DNA of 64,000 nt from Rhodocollybia butyracea. Its lineage: Eukaryota > Basidiomycota > Agaricomycetes > Agaricales > Omphalotaceae. Positions 57,817 to 64,000 of this stretch are shown piece after piece; within the stretch, counting starts at the first letter, position 1, and the number at the start of each line of letters is the position of its first letter. The notes beneath the pieces are model-generated. The model saw nothing but the letters and a program-made list of their open reading frames with translations. It was not told the DNA's origin and did not search any database. The position numbers and the translations under genes were made by a program. The stretch is from the NCBI GenBank assembly GCA_015501585.1, contig JADNRY010000246.1, positions 1 to 64,000 on the forward strand. The letters run 5' to 3'.

Positions 57817-58690
57817 TTGGGCGGCTCCACTTGCCTTCTTTTAGCCCTTCGGTCTATTGTAGATTACCGGCAGCCACACTTCAACACCACACCGTTTCCT
57901 TCCACAATGACATTCTTCTCTCTTTTAGTCCAGTTCTTTACCTTTCGTGGTGTCATTCCCCTCTAAACTCAAGCAGCTCTTTCTTCTGGGTTATCGACGG
58001 TAGGTATTGGAGCTCGGTTTCTTCGTCGGAGCCTCCGCCTTGGGCAGAAGACATGGGCGAGAGGCTTCAAGGGTTTTGGCCTCGTGCAAGAGGAGGATTG
58101 GATGGAGGGAAATTGGCCGTATTTAGGGAAACTAGTCGCAAATGGTTTGTTGAATACCTGTAGCGCATGTGAGTGAGTACGCCAGTTAACCCGGGACTTG
58201 GCCCGCCCTGCTCACTGATGGTGTTAAGCATAGCCAAACTGACGGGGTAATTGCTAGGTACTTTCAACACCACCATGCAAGTATACGATGCATCAACAAT
58301 ACAGGGCTGGCTGCAGCCGTCAACCACAACTCAACGCTACACCGTCTAACTCCATCCACAGCACGAGCACCCAGGTCAACAGAACTTCTGGGGTCAACGG
58401 CGACGAGACTTCCTGAGCACGGCAAGGGTGCGTGCGTTCCTTTAATCCTCTTTCTCTCCCGTTTCTCATGCGCACGTCCCATCCCTTTATTCCTTTCATC
58501 CCTCTGGTGAACTCCGCCGGCGGCTGGATTGTCTTGACATAGTGCCAGCCGCCGTTGTGGGAACACTCGATTCCGCGGCGATGAACGGTTCTCCTCCCAA
58601 TAGCCACTACCGGTCCCTATGCCCAATACCCGGCCTCTCAACGGAAGGTGTCTTGGCTCGGCACCGTAGGCCTGTCCTTGCCTCAAAGCA
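57817..58690. other. Parent-element sequence without a recognisable gene
   Basis: Short open frames on both strands with no family resemblance. Confidence 0.4.
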
Positions 58691-59235
58691 CTCCATGCGT
58701 ATCGTCATTTCTCTGCAAGCGTATCGTCCTATCTCTCCCCACGTGTCTCCCTGCGTATTGTTTCTCTCTCAGCGTATCATTTCTCTCTCTCTGCGTATCA
58801 TTTCTCTCTCTCTGCGTATCATTTCTCTCTCTCTCTCTGTATCATTTCTCTCTCTGCATTTCATTTCTCTCTCTGCGTATCATCTTTCTCTCTACATATC
58901 GTTTCTCTCTCTCTCTCTCTGTGTATTCTCTGTGTATCATTTCTCTCTCTCTCTCTCTCTGTGTATCGTTTCTCTCTCTGCATATTATTTCTCTCTCCAT
59001 GTATTGTTTCTCTCTCCGTGTATTGTTTCTCTCTCCGTTTATCTTTCTCTCTCTGCTTATTGTTTCTCTCTGTATTGTGGTTTCTCTCTCTGTACCATCT
59101 TTTCTCTTCATGTATCATTGTTTTTCTCCTTGCATCCTCCGCGCATCATTCTCTCTGTGTATCATTGTCTCTCCCCACGTTGTCATTTCTCCCTTCGCGT
59201 ATATCCTTGTTTGTCTCCACAGTATGTAGTTTTTT
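58690..59235. repeat. TC-rich minisatellite
   Basis: Degenerate units around TTTCTCTCTCTGCGTATCAT are repeated more than 20 times. They keep long frames open on both strands (Phe/Leu/Ser-rich on one, Arg/Glu-rich on the other), which are low-complexity artefacts. Confidence 0.9.
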
Positions 59236-59344
59236 CTGTTGCCATTTGCAGATCTCTGGTTTGTCAACTCGCTTCAAGTTCTAAGTTGCTCTGTAATGTA
59301 GGAAATATATTTTTACCTCTAAAAGCAAGTGAAAAACCCATTGT

Positions 59345-59846
59345 ACCCTAAATGATTGTTCATACATTCAGAATGATTGCCCAAGGCACTTAAAAAGATT
59401 GTTCAAGACAGTCCAAATGATTGTTATAAGCACTCAGAGTGATTGATAGACAATCCCAATGATTGTCTGAAGACAATCTGACCCATTACCAAAAACAATC
59501 ATTTTGAGTGTCCTGAACAGTCAATTTGAGTGTTTCATACCATCATTTAGAGTGTTTTTGACAATCATTTAGATTGGTTCAAACTATCATATTGAAAGGT
59601 TTTGACAATCAGTAAGAGTGGTTCAGACAATCATTAAAAGTGGTTCAGAGTTCTTCAGACAATCTTTAAGAGTGATTTATACAATCAATAAGATTGGTTC
59701 AGACAATCAATATGAAGGTATAAGACAATCTTTTTGAGTAAACTGGACAATCATTAAGAATGGTTCAGACAATCAATATGAGTGCAAGACAATCATTTAG
59801 ATTGTGTTTTGGACAATCAAATTAATTGTTTTTACTTCCCGTAGTG
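59345..59846. repeat. Right subterminal array and terminal repeat of the CACTA-type element
   Basis: About twenty ACAATCATT-like units in both orientations, more diverged than on the left, ending in the terminal inverted repeat (complement of CACTACGGGAAG). Confidence 0.85.
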
Positions 59847-59850
59847 CGTT

Positions 59851-60075
59851 GCTCTTCCGAGGCTGGATACGCAGAATACGGATATGGAACACGAGGGTCT
59901 TAAGAGACTTGTTATGGTTGCGGCGGTATAGCTGAAACAAAGCTTGTCTGCCACAGGGATGTCGGAAGGTGAATTTGATGGTGTATTGAGAGGGATGGAC
60001 AAGGAGTGGGATACACTGTCGAAAGAGTGCCTATGGCGTTGGACTGTTGTTTACAGCCAGAAGCCATTTATTTGA
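59851..60075 (+). pseudogene. SAM-dependent methyltransferase, 3' part (interrupted gene)
   Basis: Directly after the CGTT duplication the frame of the 5' part continues: ALPRLDTQNTDMEHEGLKRL, one in-frame TAG at 59,929-59,931, then SATGMSEGEFDGVLRGMDKE and CLWRWTVVYSQKPFI with a stop at 60,073-60,075. The ending E-F-D-x-V-L...E-W-D...W-x-V-V-Y-x-Q-K-P is the usual C-terminus of this methyltransferase group, which confirms that both halves belong to one gene. The TAG indicates decay. Confidence 0.85.
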
Positions 60076-60385
60076 TTGCACAAATTGCACAAATGAATTG
60101 TACGAAAGCATATCCACCAATAAATAACCTTTTGTTTAGATCCAAAGAGAACTAGTATGTCGTCTGTATGGGTTACCAACAAGGAAAACACCATAGCTCA
60201 TGCATTCAGAACGGAAGTTTCCTTTGATTGGGATTCCCTACACTACTTGGCCTTAGAGGTAAGGCCTTATATCCTATGGTACAACTATTCAATGGGCCCC
60301 GCACGAAGATCTTTGAACTCAGTTGATTAAAAGAGGGGAGAAATAAGATCGATATTCCCCATATCCTATTACAATTAAGCGATAC
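60076..60385. other. No gene seen
   Basis: Presumed downstream region of the interrupted methyltransferase. Confidence 0.4.
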
Positions 60386-60389
60386 ACAT

Positions 60390-63110
60390 CATAAGTACGA
60401 TACACGCTACTTATGCATTATTTATAAATACGCCCATTTTGAAGGCAAACAGTAAACAAACCAATACTATACCACTACCATTGAGCCGTCACTAAAGGTG
60501 TAGAACACCACTCGAGCTCAAACTCGAAATTGACTCGTCACAAGGATAGAGAACGCTATTCTCACAAGGGTATCCCCACTCCTTATTCTTAACAAGGATC
60601 AACAAACCTCCCCGAATCTTCCAATACCAACCACTTGTGTTCGAATCCCATCTTGCGTACGCGTTCGCGAGCTTAGAGAGCTTTGAGGGTGCGGAGGTCA
60701 TGGTGGAGGCGTTGGGATGAGGGTTGGCTGGGCGTGGACGTTGTTAGTGAGGTGGATTAGGGAGGCGACTGTGAGCGGAGTATCGGGTGCGGGATTTGGG
60801 AGGTTGAGAGAGGGAGGAGGTGCAGAGGGGAACAGTGGGACTCGAGGATGACAGCGAGTTCAAGGGGGGTCGGGGGTGCATGAGATGCGGAGGCGGGGAG
60901 TAAAGTATATCACAGAAAAGAAAATCACTGCTAGTAAGCAAAAAAGGATCAGACAAAAACTCACCTGTAGGTAACACTGGCGAACTCGAACTCAAGCGGA
61001 TTACTATGGGAGACGTGCTGCTACTGCCATGAAAGAGGGGACTGAAAAAGTACTAGAACCCTCCAACTTGTTATCAATATCCTCGGCGTCTCTCTTTCTC
61101 TTTCTTTTCTTACCCACGACTTTGGAGACTTCATTTTTGTACGACAGCTGCTGGTGGGTGATTTCAGTCAACGTAGTACAAGCCACTGCGGTGTGGATGC
61201 CAGAGATCTTGTTCAAGGCTGAGTAGGTCGAGCGAGAGGATATTGAGCGGGAGAGAGGAATTTGAATGGGGCGCGTCCAATGGGGGGTGGAGATAGTGCT
61301 GTGGGACGTGGGCTAGGGAACCGCAGGATACGAGGGTGAAGAAGTGGACCCGTCTCTGCGAATCTGCATTAGTGAGGTTGAATGCTGCTACCACTAGGAC
61401 TCCGACCAGCAGGGATAGATGCCAAAAGCAATGACATGCACAGAGCAAGGGAATTGGAGGATATAGAGCGTGTCATCGTTCATTTCGTAGGCGTGGGCGA
61501 AGTCGGAGATGGCGATGGACGTTGAGAAGAGGAGAGGAGCGATGATATGGAGCGAGAACCAGGAACGAGGGAGGGTCTAGCAGAGGATAATTGGCGATGT
61601 GGATTGTATGGATGTTCGTGTGTTCGTGCCGTTTCTAGAGGTATGAGAGCTGAGCGCTGAGTACTGACGCTCGATTTACTCTTTCTTGGTAGAGCGTTGA
61701 GAATTAGCGTGTAGGCTTAAGTCTTGGGGCTGCGGGAACGATAACGATACTGGTGTAAAGACGAATGAGGGGCGAGGAGTGAATATAGAACACGTGGATG
61801 GCGTGGTTGTCGATGGAACGGCAGAGATGTTCGCCCGACCGGAACCCGACGCCTATTGCCGCGGCATGGACATCAAAGCTGGGAATGACATGGGCAGAGC
61901 AAGGGCAAAGGCACGCAAACGATCGACAGCGATGGCGGGGAATTGTCGCATCGAGGCATGCACTGCGGCAGACACCAGACTCATCCCACACCGCCTGACA
62001 GGAACCGAACGGCTCCGGGATCCGGCGAAGCAAATAAAGGATTTTGTGAAGTAGTGGAATGAATCACGTTGGTTGCTCTGGACCATAGCGGCACATCGTT
62101 GCGCGATTTTCAGTAGATTGTCGCCCAGGGGGTAGTTGCGGAGTACTGTGGCTGTTGTCTTTTGTCGCGCTGGGAGGCAAAAGAGGGATTGGTACCCTTT
62201 GACTCTTGTTCGAGCCATGTTATGTGCTAAAGATCAAAGGTCTGAAGGACGAGGTTGAAAGAAGACCACTGCAAACCGTGACCGTGACTTGTGGCCCATT
62301 GTCGGGGTAGCAACCTAAACAAAGCAGCAAAACACAATGGATCGTCGGCCAAAGCAAAAGTAACATTGTCCTTTGTTCTGCTAGAATGCACGTTAGCATT
62401 TCAGGGATATGTGCGCAGGTACTTGCCCTGAACTTTATCTCATTTTGTTCCTCAGCCCACCTCCATCGGTCCTCAGGCCTCAGATCTCAGACGCCTCGTT
62501 TGCTGTGAAAGAGCTTTGACAAGAAAAAGGTCCACTCACTGGGTAAGTGCGCGCTTACTGCTGGGCGGCATTGGCCCGGGTTGACTGACAATTGTCGAGA
62601 TCCCGAGTCAGACCCGAACCCTTGCCGAGTCAAGGCCCGGGTCAGATCACGAACCTGGGCCGAGTCAGAGCTGAGCCAGGTCCCGAGCTTCCTTCTTGAC
62701 GCCCACTTACAGAGTTATTCCTTTATACCTGGACATCCAATTTGTTCTCGCTGTGTCTTTAATACTTCCAGCTTTCCAATGAATTCATTTTTAGCTTTAT
62801 TTTTGTTTATTTAAATTCTCGTTGACTTAAATTAGACGCCAAATCCAAACTCGCTACCTACCAAACCTTCTCAGGATGCCTAACGAAGCCTGGAAACCTT
62901 GTTTGACACCGCCTGTACCAAGGCTTGTATTGGGCTCAGAATGTGGCTCGTACTGGGCTCGGGCTGTGGCTCATGCCGTGGGTCGGGATGGGCTCGTGCT
63001 TGACTCGGGGTCCTAGCTCTCCGGACAATCTGCAGCCGTCCGACGTCCATCTCGAGCTCTTTCATTAGTAAATCGGGGAAAATCTGCTATAGGATGACTC
63101 GGATATAAAA
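60390..63110 (-). repeat. Family F copy 8
   Basis: Long copy with the 3' end (60,390), C-terminal exon remnants (FEHKWLVLEDSGRF, about 60,640), intron GTGAGTTTTTG near 60,960, basic exon VVGKKRKRKRDAEDIDNKLE (61,115-61,060), Ser-rich middle, VGFRSGEHLCRSIDNHAIHV (61,850-61,790), the 5' part (LLKIAQRCAAMVQSNQRDSF, 62,120-62,060) and the first-exon region with GGCAAGTACC (62,420). The conserved upstream box is at 62,545 (AAGTGCGCGCTTAC). Frameshifts are frequent, so it is probably a pseudogene. The upstream part is split by a GC-rich insert (62,583-63,029). Confidence 0.5.
62583..63029. mobile_element. GC-rich MITE-like insert in the upstream region of family F copy 8
   Basis: Relative to copies 1 and 3, about 440 bp are inserted between GGGTTGACTG and the block ending AATCTGCTATAGGATGA. 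The ends are roughly inverted (ATCCCGAGTCAGACC and the complement of the right end, GACCCCGAGTCAAGCA), and GACAAT occurs at both edges. Clusters of CGAGTCA and GGGCTCG motifs resemble the other GC-rich MITEs in the window. The borders are approximate. Confidence 0.5.
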
Positions 63111-63580
63111 TGACAATACCTGTAATAATCCAATCTATCAAACTTTGTTTTAGATGCAATATTCTTCCCGGGCGCGATTCCGCTTGGCTTCCAGTGACTC
63201 GCAGTGAGTCAGTGACCTCTCGTGAAGACATTCCAACATGTCTCTTCTACTTTGACTCGGAGGTTGTGGTGAATTACAGGATATGATCTTCAAGGGACGG
63301 ATATCACAGATGGAGATCACAGTTTTTTTCTTTCTGCCAACTTTCCTGCCACTTGTGTTTTCAATATTGGCATCCCAGTATGAAAGGCTGTCCCGACAGA
63401 ACACTAACGAAAGGATGCACACATTGAGAGAACCATGTTATATTCTAGAGGTGGGGCTGGGCTTTGGGTGGCGGGGGGTAGGGTCGTGGTCCGGGTCGTG
63501 CAGGTGCCGGCGTCGCGGTCGTACATAAAACGATCTCGATAACAGTGCAGTGGCGGTGCAAGAGCACACTTCAGCAGCCT
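63110..63580. other. No gene seen
   Basis: Only short open frames; a GGGTCGTGGTCCGGGTCG-type GC-rich patch lies at 63,480-63,520. Confidence 0.4.
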
Positions 63581-63587
63581 TGATTTG

Positions 63588-63850
63588 ACACCAAGGGAGA
63601 ACCAGGATCAATTCCTAGAATATCTCTACATTATGACAGGAAAGTCTACAACCCAAGAATCTACTCAAGAATCTGTTGAGGCCACCGCGACTGTCAGCAG
63701 ACTGCTGAACGAAATGGTGCTCTGATACCAAGGGAGAACCGAGATCAATCCATGAAATGACTCAACGTGACAGCAAAGTATATGTACAACTCAAGAATCC
63801 ATTGATGATTGAGGCCACCGTGACTGTCGGCAGACTGCTGAACGATAAAT
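63588..63850. repeat. Tandem repeat (about 135 bp, two copies) with a primer-binding-site-like motif
   Basis: ACCAAGGGAGAACC...GATCAAT...GAGGCCACCG.GACTGTC.GCAGACTGCTGAACGA occurs at 63,588-63,713 and 63,726-63,845. Between them GCTCTGATACCA (63,719-63,730) is the complement of TGGTATCAGAGC, the initiator-tRNA primer site used by many copia elements. The first copy has a diverged form (TTGACACCA). This suggests a duplicated LTR/primer-site junction of a minus-strand retrotransposon. Confidence 0.65.
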
Positions 63851-64000
63851 AGTCCGGACCAGAAACTTTGAGTGTCAAAGGAAATGGCCCGAATTGTCCT
63901 GGACTGTCTCGAGATGAGTCAAGAGGAAATCATGCCAACGTTGAGTTGCAACTCCTGTTTTCCAAACGCCATGAAAAACAATCTGTCTATCGCCAAGGTG

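Larger units (their letters stand above)
29762..59846. mobile_element. 30-kb CACTA-type TIR element containing nested transposons
   Basis: The left end CACTACGGGAAGGAAAAACA is mirrored at the right end (complement CACTACGGGAAGTAAAAACA); the inverted match continues to about 35 bp with two mismatches. The four bases CGTT occur directly outside both ends (29,758-29,761 and 59,847-59,850). Both ends carry hundreds of bases of ACAATCATTT-type subterminal repeats, a hallmark of CACTA elements. The flanks are two halves of one methyltransferase gene whose frame is continuous without the element. Removing the recognised nested insertions leaves about 6.3 kb. I found no transposase in the remainder, so this may be a non-autonomous or gutted element. 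A 4-bp duplication is longer than the 2-3 bp usual for plant CACTA elements. Confidence 0.88.

Noticed and set aside
58542..59351. Long open frames on both strands in the TC-rich region (269, 193 and 89 aa)
   Set aside because: They are translations of a CTCTCT/GCGTATCAT minisatellite; amino acid content is low-complexity and both strands are open at once.
29762..59846. Reading the 30-kb element as a Starship-type cargo transposon
   Set aside because: No tyrosine recombinase (DUF3435) gene is present, and the termini are long inverted repeats with subterminal arrays; the cargo consists of ordinary nested transposons.
1..64000. tRNA, rRNA and bacterial-type regulatory elements
   Set aside because: I scanned for tRNA-like and rRNA-like blocks and found none that I could support; the gene structure is eukaryotic.

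Overview
The window looks like an accessory, transposon-rich stretch of a basidiomycete (Agaricomycetes-type) chromosome. Reasons: genes split by many 48-65 bp GT-AG introns, class I hydrophobins, an F-box protein of the mushroom type, a class I terpene synthase, an NB-ARC/TPR (NLR-like) locus, and a transposon set (copia, LINE, Helitron, hAT-like and CACTA-like elements) typical of such genomes. No bacterial operons, rRNA, tRNA or CRISPR were seen.

Left part (1-29.7 kb). An NLR-like locus runs off the left edge on the minus strand. A segmental duplication follows with a period of about 10.09 kb: unit A is about 2.47-7.82 kb and unit B about 12.56-18.03 kb. Each unit holds a minus-strand copy of an unrecognised Ser/Pro-rich gene family ('family F'), a hydrophobin gene and a truncated second F copy. 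The hydrophobin in unit A is intact (110 aa); the one in unit B has a one-base deletion. Each unit also carries a private MITE whose empty site is preserved in the other unit. Between the units lies an intact 499-aa secreted FAD oxidoreductase. To the right are a 566-aa F-box protein, a further F copy, and an intact 360-aa terpene synthase sitting between two halves of another F copy.

Central part (29,762-59,846). This is one 30,085-bp DNA transposon with CACTA-type inverted termini (CACTACGGGAAG...), dense subterminal repeats and a 4-bp target duplication (CGTT). It is inserted in a SAM-dependent methyltransferase gene: the two gene halves abut the element on either side and their reading frame rejoins when the element and one CGTT are removed. 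The element has acted as a sink for later insertions: a split hAT-like MITE holding a copia retrotransposon (itself split by a 1.84-kb insert), a full-length 9.1-kb LINE with poly(A) and a target duplication of at least 13 bp, a 610-bp hAT-like MITE with 8-bp duplication, and a 7.6-kb Helitron with both termini, which in turn carries a solo LTR with 5-bp duplication. Removing these leaves about 6.3 kb of parent element, in which I recognise no transposase.

Right part (60-64 kb). Another F copy carries a GC-rich insert in its upstream region, followed by a 135-bp tandem repeat containing a retrotransposon primer-binding-site-like sequence.
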